Assembly: GCF_042850945.1 (NCBI RefSeq)
Contig: NZ_AP031496.1
Location: 2,232,001 to 2,296,000 of the forward strand
Direction of reading: 5' to 3'
Source: Halioxenophilus aromaticivorans
GTDB taxonomy: Bacteria; Pseudomonadota; Gammaproteobacteria; Pseudomonadales; Cellvibrionaceae
Length of the DNA: 64,000 nucleotides
How positions within the stretch are numbered: position 1 is the first letter of the stretch; each line of letters starts with the position of its first letter. Shown here in pieces: positions 35,865-44,942 of this stretch. The notes beneath the pieces are model-generated. The model was not told the origin of the DNA and did no database searches. It saw only the letters and a list, made by a program, of their open reading frames with translations. The translations under genes and the position numbers were made by a program.

Positions 35865-36623
35865 ATGCGAACTGTAATTATTCATTACCACCTGTTCAAG
35901 AACGCAGGTACATCCGTTGATAGAATTCTAGCAGATTCATTTGGTGATAAATGGCTTAATTTTGATAAGCCTGATGAGAATGCTAAAATTTTACCCGGAG
36001 AAATATCTGAGTTTATTGGCGCCAATCCGCAGTTGGTGGCCCTTTCCTCACACCATGTGGTACCTCCCATTCCGGTGATCCCAGGCGTGAGAGTTATTCC
36101 CCTTTTATTTATTCGTCATCCTATATTACGTGCGCGTTCTGCTTATTTGTTCGAATGGCAGAAAGCTAAGGGTCTAGAGCAGCCTCAAGGCTCATTTGCA
36201 GAGTACGTGAAACAAAAGGTTGAATGTAATAAGTACGGTGTCATCTCAAACTTTCACGTTAGTAAACTAAGTTGTATACAGTATTCCGCTAGGGACTTTG
36301 CCGCTAAAAGTCTCCGAGATTACGAAGTGTTAAATAGAGCGAAATTACTTGTTGATAGCCTGCCTTTCTTTGGATTGGTTGAGAATTTTTACCAGTCTTT
36401 AGTGCGTATGCATTATCTTCTAAAACTGGATTTTCCCTATCTTAGGGTTAAAACACATGAGGCAAATGTTACACAACCAACTGTTTTTGATGTGGATGAA
36501 AAAATTTCAGCAATTAAAGATGAGTTGGGCGAGGAGGTGTTTGGCGTGCTGATGCAAGCAAATCAGATGGATTTAGAATTATACAAATATGCGTCGAATC
36601 GTTTTTATACAGTTGCACGCTAA
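35865..36623 (+). CDS. Sulfotransferase (Sulfotransfer_2-like), first of two paralogues
   Basis: 252 residues. PAPS 5'-phosphosulfate loop candidate HLFKNAGTSVDRIL near the N-terminus and 3'-phosphate motif FIRHPILRARSAY near residue 85, with SSHHVVPPIPV between. These match the carbohydrate sulfotransferase pattern. ATG at 35865 is preferred; a TTG six bases earlier is possible. The protein is clearly homologous to the minus-strand gene at 49005-49763 (shared FKNAG, SSHH, RxPxxR, VENF). Acceptor sugar unknown. Base composition is AT-rich compared with rfbA just upstream. Confidence 0.72.
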   Translation: MRTVIIHYHLFKNAGTSVDRILADSFGDKWLNFDKPDENAKILPGEISEFIGANPQLVALSSHHVVPPIPVIPGVRVIPLLFIRHPILRARSAYLFEWQKAKGLEQPQGSFAEYVKQKVECNKYGVISNFHVSKLSCIQYSARDFAAKSLRDYEVLNRAKLLVDSLPFFGLVENFYQSLVRMHYLLKLDFPYLRVKTHEANVTQPTVFDVDEKISAIKDELGEEVFGVLMQANQMDLELYKYASNRFYTVAR

Positions 36624-36640
36624 AGGTAAACTGAAGAATT

Positions 36641-39145
36641 ATGGGGATGGAATTCAAATCAAACTCCAATGAAAGACAGCCGGAGCAACTTGAATCGATA
36701 GAAGATCACAGAAATAAGTCAAACTATCTGTTTCACCTGCTGAATGAATCTTACGGAAAAGTTTATAAATTCGATAAATCAGTTCTTGGAAAAGTTGTTT
36801 TTGCTCTAGAGTTTCTGTACTCGTTAGTAACCTTCAGGGTTGGTCGAAAGTCGGAGTTTCGACAACTTGTGGAGTTGTCTAAAAAACACAAGGAAATCTA
36901 TAAGTTAGATTACTCATCCGTAGATAGTGATCTGAAGCGAGGCCGTTTAAACTCATCTGTTCAAGTTTTACGGTATTTTGCCAGTCATCCTATTTCAAGT
37001 TTGAGATTGATAAGTTGGTACCGAGTAAAAAGATTGGCATTGGCATTATTTACGCAAGATAAAACCTCGTTAAAACAGTGGGTAGATGCAAGATTTCCTG
37101 AAGAAAGGCAGTCATTTGTCGTGCCCGAATTGATCTCTAAAGCAGAAATTGATGGCATTGCATTGATTGACTTTCCAGATGTCGATCAACCTTTGGTTTC
37201 CATTGTGGTGCCAGTTTATAACAACTACAAAACGACGTTATCATGTCTATTGGCGCTGAAGAAAAACACCGATCTGTCTCAAGTGGAAATTATAATCGGC
37301 GACGATTGTTCCACCGATGAGACTATTAGTCTCGCCAATATAACTAAGAACGTTGTGATATGTAGGCAGCGTGAGAACGTCGGTTTTGTTGAAAATTGTA
37401 ACAGAGCTGCAAAAGTGGCACGTGGTGAGTTTCTGTTGTTGCTAAACAATGACACTAACGTACAGGCCGGCTGGCTCGAGGCGTTACTTGCTACTTTTGA
37501 TTCTGACAAATCTGTTGGGATGGCCGGGCCCATGTTTCTTTTTGAAGACGGTAGCCTTCAGGAGGCAGGAGGTATAGTGTGGAAAGATGCGTCAGCATGG
37601 AATTATGGTCGCAGTTGCGACCCTAATGAGCCTGAATTCTTATATGTTCGTGAAGCGGACTATATCTCTGGTGCTTGCTTGATGTTAAAGCTTGAGCTGT
37701 GGAATGATTTGTGTGGTTTTGATGAGCGATATCGTCCTGCATACTATGAAGATACAGATTTGGCGTTCAAAGTCCGAGAATATGGGTTAAAAGTAGTCTA
37801 TCAACCGCTATCTAAAGTAGTGCATTTCGAGGGATTGAGTAACGGTACTGATGTGGGTTCGGGGCTGAAAAAGTACCAAGAAATTAACAAAGACGTATTT
37901 TACGAGAAATGGAAAAATACACTAGCCACGAAGCACTTTGCTAATGGTCAATCAGTGTTCGATGCTAAAGATCGAAAAACTGCAAACAAGAAGGCTACAG
38001 TTTTAATCATTGATCATTACGTTCCATTCTGGGACAAGGACGCTGGTTCCCGTTCCACGTTTTTATATATCGAGGAAATGCTCCGCTTGGGTATGTGTGT
38101 GAAGTTTATAGGGGCTAATTTTTTTCCGCATCAGCCCTATACCCAGTTGCTACAAAATATGGGCGTAGAAGTGCTTTATGGAGAAAAGTGTGCCAGGGGC
38201 TGGAAGCAGTGGGTGCGCAGTCAAATCAATAATATTGACGTAATTTATTTGCACCGCCCGCACATAACAGAAGTCTTTATTGATTTCCTATTAGAATTAC
38301 CGAAGAGGCCAAAGTTAATCTATTTTGGTCATGACTTGCATTTTTTAAGAACCCAGCGCGAAGCAAAGCTAAAGTCAGATCAGAAATTATTCGCAAAAGC
38401 TGAGGACTGGAAGAAAAGAGAGCTCGCTATCTGTTCCAAGGTTGATCAGGTATTCTACCCATCAAATGTGGAAGTGGACTTGATAAAAGAAATGTTGCCT
38501 GAGGTGAATGTTGACACTATCCCGCTTTACATGATTGAGCAAGACGATATCGCCTTAAGTCAGGTTAATAGAGAAAAGATTATTCTATTTGTAGGTGGGT
38601 TTGGTCATCCGCCAAACATGGATGGAATCAAGTGGTTCATTGACGAAGTATTTCCGTTAGTTTTAAAAGAAGATAACTCGGTCAAATTACATTTAGTGGG
38701 TTCAGAGGCCCCAGAGACTTTATTGAAACTTGATTGTCAGAATATAAGGGTTCACGGATACTTGGTTGAGGACCAGCTATTAGATTTATATCGTCGAGCA
38801 ATGGTCAGCATTGTTCCACTTCGTTTCGGTGCCGGAGTGAAGGGTAAGGTACTTGAGGCCCTCAAAATGAATCTGCCAGTCGTTACAACGACTGTTGGAG
38901 CGGAAGGCTTGCCTGAGGCTAGTTCTGTGTTCGCAGTTACGGATGATTTCCAGGAGTTTGCAAACTTAGTGTTACAGAGGGTATCGGATTCAAAAAGGTG
39001 TATTGAAATAGTAAAGCGGTATGAAAATTATATAAATTCTTACTTTTCGCGCGCCCGGGTAACACGTGTAATAGAAGATAAATTTTTCGTGAATCAAACT
39101 AATAGTACCACCAGAAACAGAAATCAGAAAACTAACTGTCAATAG
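36641..39145 (+). CDS. Two-domain glycosyltransferase, GT2 plus GT4
   Basis: 834 residues. N-terminal 180 residues are helical and unassigned; a GT2 domain follows (about 185-440: VSIVVPVYNNYKTTLSCL, IIGDDCSTDET, LLLNNDTNVQAGWLEAL, YYEDTDLAFKVREYGL), then a GT4-type domain (about 450-820: VLIIDHYVPFWDKDAGSR, ILFVGGFGHPPNMDGIKWF, VSIVPLRFGAGVKGKVLEAL). Fused GT2-GT4 proteins are common in O-antigen loci and usually add two residues in sequence. Starts 18 bases after the sulfotransferase; ATG 36641 or 36647. Confidence 0.88.
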   Translation: MGMEFKSNSNERQPEQLESIEDHRNKSNYLFHLLNESYGKVYKFDKSVLGKVVFALEFLYSLVTFRVGRKSEFRQLVELSKKHKEIYKLDYSSVDSDLKRGRLNSSVQVLRYFASHPISSLRLISWYRVKRLALALFTQDKTSLKQWVDARFPEERQSFVVPELISKAEIDGIALIDFPDVDQPLVSIVVPVYNNYKTTLSCLLALKKNTDLSQVEIIIGDDCSTDETISLANITKNVVICRQRENVGFVENCNRAAKVARGEFLLLLNNDTNVQAGWLEALLATFDSDKSVGMAGPMFLFEDGSLQEAGGIVWKDASAWNYGRSCDPNEPEFLYVREADYISGACLMLKLELWNDLCGFDERYRPAYYEDTDLAFKVREYGLKVVYQPLSKVVHFEGLSNGTDVGSGLKKYQEINKDVFYEKWKNTLATKHFANGQSVFDAKDRKTANKKATVLIIDHYVPFWDKDAGSRSTFLYIEEMLRLGMCVKFIGANFFPHQPYTQLLQNMGVEVLYGEKCARGWKQWVRSQINNIDVIYLHRPHITEVFIDFLLELPKRPKLIYFGHDLHFLRTQREAKLKSDQKLFAKAEDWKKRELAICSKVDQVFYPSNVEVDLIKEMLPEVNVDTIPLYMIEQDDIALSQVNREKIILFVGGFGHPPNMDGIKWFIDEVFPLVLKEDNSVKLHLVGSEAPETLLKLDCQNIRVHGYLVEDQLLDLYRRAMVSIVPLRFGAGVKGKVLEALKMNLPVVTTTVGAEGLPEASSVFAVTDDFQEFANLVLQRVSDSKRCIEIVKRYENYINSYFSRARVTRVIEDKFFVNQTNSTTRNRNQKTNCQ

Positions 39146-39186
39146 TCAAATCTTAAGTTTGAACTGGGATAATATTAGGCAAAAAA

Positions 39187-39837
39187 ATGACCAAAATGAA
39201 CCAAAAAGAGGAATGTATTGCGGCTTTTAAGTTGCAAATTTCAGAGCAGCAAGCAAACAATAGTGGTTCGGTGGCTGATTTTTTAATCGAGAAGTTGGTG
39301 GAGATGCAACTTCAGTATAATGAGCAAGATAAAAAGATAGAGCGGCTGCAAAAGACTATACAGCGTTCTGAATTATTCTTTTCGCTAGATGAAGTGACCT
39401 TGATTTCGACAAACAAATTCAATGACTACACACTGCGCGCAGAGGACGCGATACTTCCCACAGATAATTTTTACGAATGTGAGAAAAGGGGAGACAACGA
39501 TTTTATACGTTGGACAGGTCCGGCTAAATTTAATAATTTCATTGTGCCTGTAGACCGCTCTCAAAGTAGAGTTCTACGGTTCGTTATTGCAGGTGCGATT
39601 AAAAGAGAATTGCTAGCTCTTTTAAAAATCTATGTAGATAACGAAATATTAAAAGTTGATGTTGAAGAAAAAGGTGGTTTCTTGACTTACACTGGTGTGT
39701 TGCCGGCTTCAGCCAGAAAGCAAGACACTGTGGTCACACTCTATTGTCCCGAGGTCTCGTCTCCTATGGAAGTAAATCAAAATTCAACAGACAAGCGAGT
39801 ACTTGGTGTAGCTTTTCAGCGGATGGAGATATCCTGA
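39187..39837 (+). CDS. Unknown protein, coiled coil plus beta-rich domain
   Basis: 216 residues, not recognised. The N-terminal 70 residues are polar and helical with heptad-like pattern (FLIEKLVEMQLQYNEQDKK); residues 75-216 look all-beta, ending with KRVLGVAFQRMEI. That type of ending occurs in beta-sandwich modules attached to surface-polysaccharide glycosyltransferases, so a carbohydrate-associated accessory role is plausible but unproven. It sits three bases before a GT2 gene, in the same operon. Confidence 0.6.
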   Translation: MTKMNQKEECIAAFKLQISEQQANNSGSVADFLIEKLVEMQLQYNEQDKKIERLQKTIQRSELFFSLDEVTLISTNKFNDYTLRAEDAILPTDNFYECEKRGDNDFIRWTGPAKFNNFIVPVDRSQSRVLRFVIAGAIKRELLALLKIYVDNEILKVDVEEKGGFLTYTGVLPASARKQDTVVTLYCPEVSSPMEVNQNSTDKRVLGVAFQRMEIS

Positions 39838-39840
39838 TTA

Positions 39841-40785
39841 ATGAAAGCCATTACAGTGGTGATATGTACGTACGACCGTTATGATTTGTTAACAAAATCG
39901 ATTGAAAGCCTCTATCGTCAAGCCACAAATGTCGCCGACTATAATGTTCTCGTTGTTGATAATACGCCAAAGCAACACAGAAAGAGCTGCGACTTTCTCA
40001 TAAAAAAATATAAGTCTTACGGTAATTTTAAAATTATTTTCGAGGACGTACCAGGTTTGTCTAACGCCCGCAATAGGGCTTTGGAGGCAGGAAACAGTAA
40101 GTATATCGCTTACTTAGATGATGACGCGATAGCTTCATCGAGCTGGATAGATTGTTTGCTCAAAGCGTTCGAATTTAGTGGCCGCGTAGGTGTGGTAGGT
40201 GGTCAGATCCAACCAATTTGGGCAAAAAGGAGGCCGAGTTGGCTCGGTGATCAGTTGTTGGGCTACCTTTCAGTAGTAGATTGGGGGGGGGAGCTTCGAC
40301 TGGCGGCAGCAGATGAATGGTTTGCCGGTGCAAATATTGCTTTTTCTAGAGAATTATTAAAGTCCTGTGGCGGATTCTCTCCTGGGCTAGGTAGGGTTGG
40401 TAATAGTTCTGTTCTAATGTCGAACGAAGAGTCACAAATCATCGATTTTGCACGGCAGAATAATTACGAACTCGTTTACGCCCCAGAGGCTATGGTAGAT
40501 CATCTTGTAGAAGAGAAAAGAATGACACAAAGCTGGTTTCGAAGGAGAGTCGCTTGGCAAGCCGTGTCTGACTTCAAACTTGATGCCACTTCTGCCCAAG
40601 CCGATCCTAGGAAAAAAGAAAGAAATATCAAAGATTTCTTGATTAGTTTACCGCCTCTTTACCGTAATCTACAAGGCATGTATTTGGATTTAGATGATCC
40701 CGATGAATTTGTGTGGCAGCTTTCTGCAATTTATTCCTATACCCTCCTTACACTTTCGGGGTTTGAAGGGTTAAAAAATGTCTGA
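39841..40785 (+). CDS. Glycosyltransferase family 2
   Basis: 314 residues. GT-A fold: VVICTYDRYDLLTKSIESL, GLSNARNRALEAG, nucleotide-sugar DDD in IAYLDDDAIAS, and acceptor-side GANIAFSRELL with FSPGLGR. C-terminal 80 residues helical. Stop overlaps the next ATG by eight bases, indicating coupling. Sugar specificity cannot be read. Confidence 0.9.
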   Translation: MKAITVVICTYDRYDLLTKSIESLYRQATNVADYNVLVVDNTPKQHRKSCDFLIKKYKSYGNFKIIFEDVPGLSNARNRALEAGNSKYIAYLDDDAIASSSWIDCLLKAFEFSGRVGVVGGQIQPIWAKRRPSWLGDQLLGYLSVVDWGGELRLAAADEWFAGANIAFSRELLKSCGGFSPGLGRVGNSSVLMSNEESQIIDFARQNNYELVYAPEAMVDHLVEEKRMTQSWFRRRVAWQAVSDFKLDATSAQADPRKKERNIKDFLISLPPLYRNLQGMYLDLDDPDEFVWQLSAIYSYTLLTLSGFEGLKNV

Positions 40786-42712
40786 ACAGATTCCGTTCAA
40801 GGTCCTTATCATATCCCCAACGCCAACGTGGCCGTTAAATTTTGGTAATCGAAAAAGAATTTTCTCGATTTGTGAGCAGTTAAAAAAAAATGGTATGTAT
40901 TTGCACTTCGTCCACTATGCAAGCGAAGCAGATTGGCGGGGCGGGTACCCTCTTGAGTACGCAGAAAAAATGCGTAATCAGTGGGATGTCGTAGATCATA
41001 TATTCCCCTCCAAACCTATACATGATGCTCCGCAAAACGGCTTAGACCACGAAGTTGACGAGTGGTGGGACTGGGTCATCCAGCACCATATAGAGCAATT
41101 AACTAAGCGTACACATTTTAATCTTTGTATTGTCAATTATACTTGGCTAAGCAAAGCTCTCGAATTTGTGCCTGAACCTGTATTCAAGGTTTTGGATACG
41201 CATGATAAATTCAGCGGAAGAAGAGAATTGCTGGAAAGAAATGGCCTCGAAAAAGAGTTTTTTCACACTACAACAACTGGAGAAAAGCTGGGACTTGATC
41301 GCGCTGATTTGGTTTGGGCAATAAAAGAACAAGAACGGAACGATTTTATTTCTATGGGTGTTCTGACTGAGGTGAGGACATTAGTACATCTAGATGTTGG
41401 GGTCGATGAAATTGAACCGAGGAGTGATTTCGACTTTTTGAAAGTCGGGATTATCGGTGCGGCTAATAATATCAATAAGTACAATTTTGAATCATTTTAT
41501 CATAATGCAATTAAAGTGTTTAGCGAGTTCATTCCTGCATTGAAAGTATACATTGCTGGGTCTGTATGCTCTGAGTTGGATATACTGGAAAATGAATACT
41601 TTGAATTTTGCGGTTATGTTGAAAAACTCGATGAGTTCTATGCGGATGTTGATGTCTTAGTTATACCAATGGCTTTTTCGACTGGGTTGAAAATAAAAGT
41701 AGCAGAAGCGATATCTTTTGGTAAACCATTTTTAAGCCATTTACATGCTAGTGAAGGTTTCGATCTTGTTGATGATTGTCATAAATTGCAATCTTTTGAG
41801 GCGATGGCATTAGAGTTGACTCGCATAGCCTACGACCCAGATAGGTTAAGTGCAATGAGGGAAGAGTCTTTGATTGCCAAAAAAAATGTTGCGGTTCGAA
41901 TTGAAGAAGAAATCCAGTATATCGTCAGCCAATTGACAAAGCGTTGCCACGCTGTCGTTGTGGTCCCAAAACAATATGGAGACAAATCTTCAGTTCTTCA
42001 TTGGCTCGCTGAAGAACGATTGGAGTATGTACGTCTACAGTACAGTGATTATCTGGTTTTTCGGTGCTGCGATATCATATCTTCAAATGGTCATAGCGTT
42101 GACGTCAAAAACATTAGCAAGGATCAGCTGGCAAATACTATTAGATTAGTTGACCCGTGTATAGTGATTAACTTAGACGAGTTTTTGAATTTAGATAAAT
42201 TTGACTTCAAGTGCCGTTATCTTGGGTTTTCGGCTGGGTGTACAGATAAAAGAGATCATGTTCTGTCTGATTTTTACTCTACAGAAGCCGAATCTTATCA
42301 CCCTCTTTTTGGTCTGGTGTGGCCTAGCTTTCTTCAAAAGTTAATAGATAGAGAGCGTAAACATGTTTTGGTCTTGGGTCCAATTACTCCTGTAGTTAAA
42401 TTTTATTCAGAACTGATAATCCCCGGAGAAGAGGTTGGTCATCTGGAGTTGCCTACTTTCTTGGCTTTGGATCATTATCTTAAGAAATTGATCGCGTTAC
42501 CTAAGTTGGTGATTGTTGCAGAAGATGGAAATAAGCTGTCGGACGTGGAGCGCTTTATCTTGGTTATGTGTTTGACTTGTAGTGTTAAGGTGGCGGCGCT
42601 GAATAGGCCGATTGAGTTGTTTGATAGTCCCGTGACTCTTGAGGATAGAGAGTTCGATTTGCGGGAGTTTAGCCTCAGTAAGTTGGCTCAGCCTGAAAAA
42701 ATGATGTTATAA
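40778..42712 (+). CDS. Glycosyltransferase family 4-like with extra C-terminal domain
   Basis: 644 residues. GT-B fold in the first 390: VLIISPTPTWPLNFGNRKR, a DTHDKFSGRRELL segment, IIGAANNINKYNFESF, and the donor-site stretch VLVIPMAFSTGLKIKVAEAI. The C-terminal 240 residues (from about 395) have no family I recognise; they lack glycosyltransferase motifs. GT4 proteins are usually about 350-420 long, so the tail is unusual. AT-rich. Confidence 0.8.
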   Translation: MSEQIPFKVLIISPTPTWPLNFGNRKRIFSICEQLKKNGMYLHFVHYASEADWRGGYPLEYAEKMRNQWDVVDHIFPSKPIHDAPQNGLDHEVDEWWDWVIQHHIEQLTKRTHFNLCIVNYTWLSKALEFVPEPVFKVLDTHDKFSGRRELLERNGLEKEFFHTTTTGEKLGLDRADLVWAIKEQERNDFISMGVLTEVRTLVHLDVGVDEIEPRSDFDFLKVGIIGAANNINKYNFESFYHNAIKVFSEFIPALKVYIAGSVCSELDILENEYFEFCGYVEKLDEFYADVDVLVIPMAFSTGLKIKVAEAISFGKPFLSHLHASEGFDLVDDCHKLQSFEAMALELTRIAYDPDRLSAMREESLIAKKNVAVRIEEEIQYIVSQLTKRCHAVVVVPKQYGDKSSVLHWLAEERLEYVRLQYSDYLVFRCCDIISSNGHSVDVKNISKDQLANTIRLVDPCIVINLDEFLNLDKFDFKCRYLGFSAGCTDKRDHVLSDFYSTEAESYHPLFGLVWPSFLQKLIDRERKHVLVLGPITPVVKFYSELIIPGEEVGHLELPTFLALDHYLKKLIALPKLVIVAEDGNKLSDVERFILVMCLTCSVKVAALNRPIELFDSPVTLEDREFDLREFSLSKLAQPEKMML

Positions 42713-43068
42713 AATGAAGCGCCTAGAGTTTTGCTGTTATTAGGAGTGAGAAAGTTGTTTCCACAAAGCGTGCGGATGGTTGGCGTAAGACTCGAAATGG
42801 CTGAACTTAAAAATAGATTGCTTGCATAGTTTAAACCTGAGCTGAGCTTTGGATGTGCTTTTGAACAAAAAGTCAGTATGGCAATTATATTCCATGGCGA
42901 AAATAACACCGAGATTTTTGTTGGTAATTTAACACTTTCGATGGGAAGCGAACTGCTGTCTACATAAGAAGGGAATGTTGTTGGTTGCCTAGCGTTTGTG
43001 TTCTGGCGGCGTTTCTCAGTTACGAGAGAATTTTAAACATAGATTGAAGTGTTGGCAAGGAGGTTTAA
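42713..43068 (+). other. Intergenic region with possible gene remnants
   Basis: About 356 bases between the GT4 gene and a short ORF. One frame reads through short open stretches broken by stops: one ends SVRMVGVRLEMAELKNRLLA, weakly like the LGVAFQRMEI ending of the protein at 39187; the next reads MAIIFHGENNTEIFVGNLTL. These may be decayed coding sequence. No confident gene. Confidence 0.35.
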
Positions 43069-43122
43069 GTGATCTATTTAAGTATACTACACCTAGACAT
43101 CATAAAAAATGGCTTTGAATAA
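43069..43122 (+). CDS. Short ORF (17 codons) coupled to methyltransferase
   Basis: GTG at 43069 is preceded by a perfect AAGGAGG (43057-43063) with a five-base spacer. The peptide is MIYLSILHLDIIKNGFE and ends two bases before the methyltransferase ATG, which lacks a Shine-Dalgarno of its own. Likely a leader that couples translation, or the decayed start of a lost gene. Confidence 0.45.
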   Translation: MIYLSILHLDIIKNGFE

Positions 43123-43124
43123 TT

Positions 43125-43961
43125 ATGATAGAACAGAAAACTATTAAAAATATCGCCGAGCTCCTGCCGAATTATTATTGTAAGGCGCTATCCAAGCTTT
43201 CTAGGAATAGGAGTTTGAGGGGTTTGAAGGTTCTCGAAATAGGGGGGTGTAGCGTTCCCATAAAAGTTGCAAACGAACTAATGGGTGCGGAAAAGTGGGT
43301 CAGTGTGGATTTGTTGAACTTCACCGGCGGCACCTACCAATTTAAAAACTGCGAGCCATATTTCAAGGGTAGAGAAATTTTTAAAGTTCATGAAGAAATC
43401 GACTGGGCGAGTAACAATATTATCATCGATGGCGATGCTCTGGAGTTTGTCCGGTTGCATCAGCTTGAACAGTTTGATGTTATCTTCTCAGTAAACTGTT
43501 TTGAGCATTTTCCGAGGCTTCCGGATTTCTTAAGGCATTCCGTTAACGTACTCAAACGCGGTGGTTTATTGTTCACTCAATTTGGTCCTATTTGGAGTTG
43601 CTGCGTAGGAAGCCACTTGAGAGTCAATGAAGAATTAGACTTTGCGCTTGAAGGGCTTATAGATGAGCATCAGCATTTATTGTATGGCCGAAAAGAAATG
43701 TTCGAGTACTTGCATGCCAAAGGTTTTTCCCGGGATCTGTGTGAGATTGCGCTATACCAAATTTACAATAGTGTCGAAATTAATAGATTCAGTTATGATG
43801 ATTATGAGTACTTTTTTAATAATAGTGGATACAGCAAAGTTGAAATTAAAAAAAGTTTCTCGGTTCCTGTTGTGGCAGAAAGGCTTGCGCTGCTAGGGGA
43901 CAGGTGTCCCACTATTACAGATTTTGAGACTTACGAGTTAACGGTTGTCTGTGAGCTTTAA
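43125..43961 (+). CDS. SAM-dependent methyltransferase (Methyltransf_11-like)
   Basis: 278 residues. Class I motifs: LKVLEIGGCSVPIK (motif I, with an unusual Ser-Val-Pro in place of a glycine), DGDALEFV, and FDVIFSVNCFEHFPRLPDFL with LKRGGLLFTQFGP (motifs II/III). Found in polysaccharide loci to methylate sugars, sometimes as chain terminator; acceptor unknown. 15 bases before a sulfotransferase. Confidence 0.82.
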   Translation: MIEQKTIKNIAELLPNYYCKALSKLSRNRSLRGLKVLEIGGCSVPIKVANELMGAEKWVSVDLLNFTGGTYQFKNCEPYFKGREIFKVHEEIDWASNNIIIDGDALEFVRLHQLEQFDVIFSVNCFEHFPRLPDFLRHSVNVLKRGGLLFTQFGPIWSCCVGSHLRVNEELDFALEGLIDEHQHLLYGRKEMFEYLHAKGFSRDLCEIALYQIYNSVEINRFSYDDYEYFFNNSGYSKVEIKKSFSVPVVAERLALLGDRCPTITDFETYELTVVCEL

Positions 43962-43976
43962 TAGGTGGGCTAAAAT

Positions 43977-44714
43977 ATGAAGGGTTTAGAGGTGGAAGAT
44001 TTTGTCGTTTTTGCTCAGCCGAGAACTGGAACAAATGCTTTGATCGCAAGGCTCAATAGGCATGAAAAGATTCTTTGTCATTATGAGTTGTTCCACCCAA
44101 AGGAAATATATTATTGTGAGAATAAACTTGATAAAGCTGTTTTAAATAATCATGAAATGCGGTCCTTAGAGTTTCGAGATAAGAACGTTGGAAAGTTTTT
44201 GTCTTATTTATCTAGCAGTAAAGAAGATAGGTTGTTCGGGTATAAAATATTTTCACATCATAATCCATCTTTGATGAAGGAAAGAGCCGAAAACAGGCTG
44301 TTAAAAAAAATAATAGTGTATCGAGCAAACTTGTTAGACCAATATATATCCACGGAGATAGCTCTTAGCACTAATGCATATACATATAAAGAAGAGGCCA
44401 AGGATATAAGCAAAGTTGCCGAATTTAACTATAGTAAGTTTCTTCGGTTTGTGGCCGAAGAACGAAAGATTTTAAATTACTATGTCAGTGTTTCTGTAGG
44501 TGATGTGTTCTTACTTGAGTATACCTCGGCGGTTATGGGAAGTTTAGTTGATTTGTTTGAGTTTTTAGGTCTTGATCAAAAGGGTGGGCCGACCGAGGAA
44601 TCAAGTTCCTTTAAGAAGCAAAACTCATATAAAACTAGGGATAAAGTTATTAATTTCGATGAGGTGGTGGAAAGTCTCAAAGATAGTGAATTTGAGTGGA
44701 TGATTGTTGATTGA
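43977..44714 (+). CDS. Sulfotransferase (Stf0/NodH-like)
   Basis: 245 residues. FVVFAQPRTGTNALIARLN near the N-terminus is the PAPS-binding PRSGT-type loop; KIIVYRANLLDQYIS (about residue 110) resembles the 3'-phosphate Arg motif of this family. Differs from the two Sulfotransfer_2-like proteins in the window. Shares an operon with the methyltransferase, so it probably decorates the same polysaccharide. Very AT-rich. Confidence 0.75.
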   Translation: MKGLEVEDFVVFAQPRTGTNALIARLNRHEKILCHYELFHPKEIYYCENKLDKAVLNNHEMRSLEFRDKNVGKFLSYLSSSKEDRLFGYKIFSHHNPSLMKERAENRLLKKIIVYRANLLDQYISTEIALSTNAYTYKEEAKDISKVAEFNYSKFLRFVAEERKILNYYVSVSVGDVFLLEYTSAVMGSLVDLFEFLGLDQKGGPTEESSSFKKQNSYKTRDKVINFDEVVESLKDSEFEWMIVD

Positions 44715-44821
44715 TGATATATACCCAAAATTCAATGAATTTAAGAGTTAGTATCTCATAGTTAATTTGAGCGGTTGAGGCTTGATAGATTTAAATGGCT
44801 AAAAACACTTTGGAGGCGCTG

Positions 44822-44866
44822 ATGTGTATCTTTGCAATTTGTGGCCAGATGTGCCGGAAAAATTAA
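44822..44866 (+). CDS. Short ORF (14 codons) with strong ribosome site
   Basis: ATG at 44822 follows GGAGG (44812-44816) by five bases; peptide MCIFAICGQMCRKN. The start resembles the MCGIFAI beginning of asparagine-synthase-type amidotransferases lacking one Gly, so it may be a relic of such a gene, which are common in O-antigen loci. It ends just before the hairpin at 44870. Low confidence as an expressed gene. Confidence 0.25.
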   Translation: MCIFAICGQMCRKN

Positions 44867-44893
44867 AGGCAGCCACCCTAATCAGGGTGGCTG
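44858..44893 (-). terminator. Terminator for secreted-protein gene (minus strand)
   Basis: Perfect 10-bp stem CAGCCACCCT / AGGGTGGCTG, four-base loop. Read on the minus strand it is followed by CCTTTAATTTTT, a usable T-tract, 50 bases after the stop of the 44943-45860 gene. Confidence 0.82.
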
Positions 44894-44942
44894 ATATATA
44901 ACAAAACAAGTCCTTAGTTAGGCTTGCGTCAGTAGCCGATTG

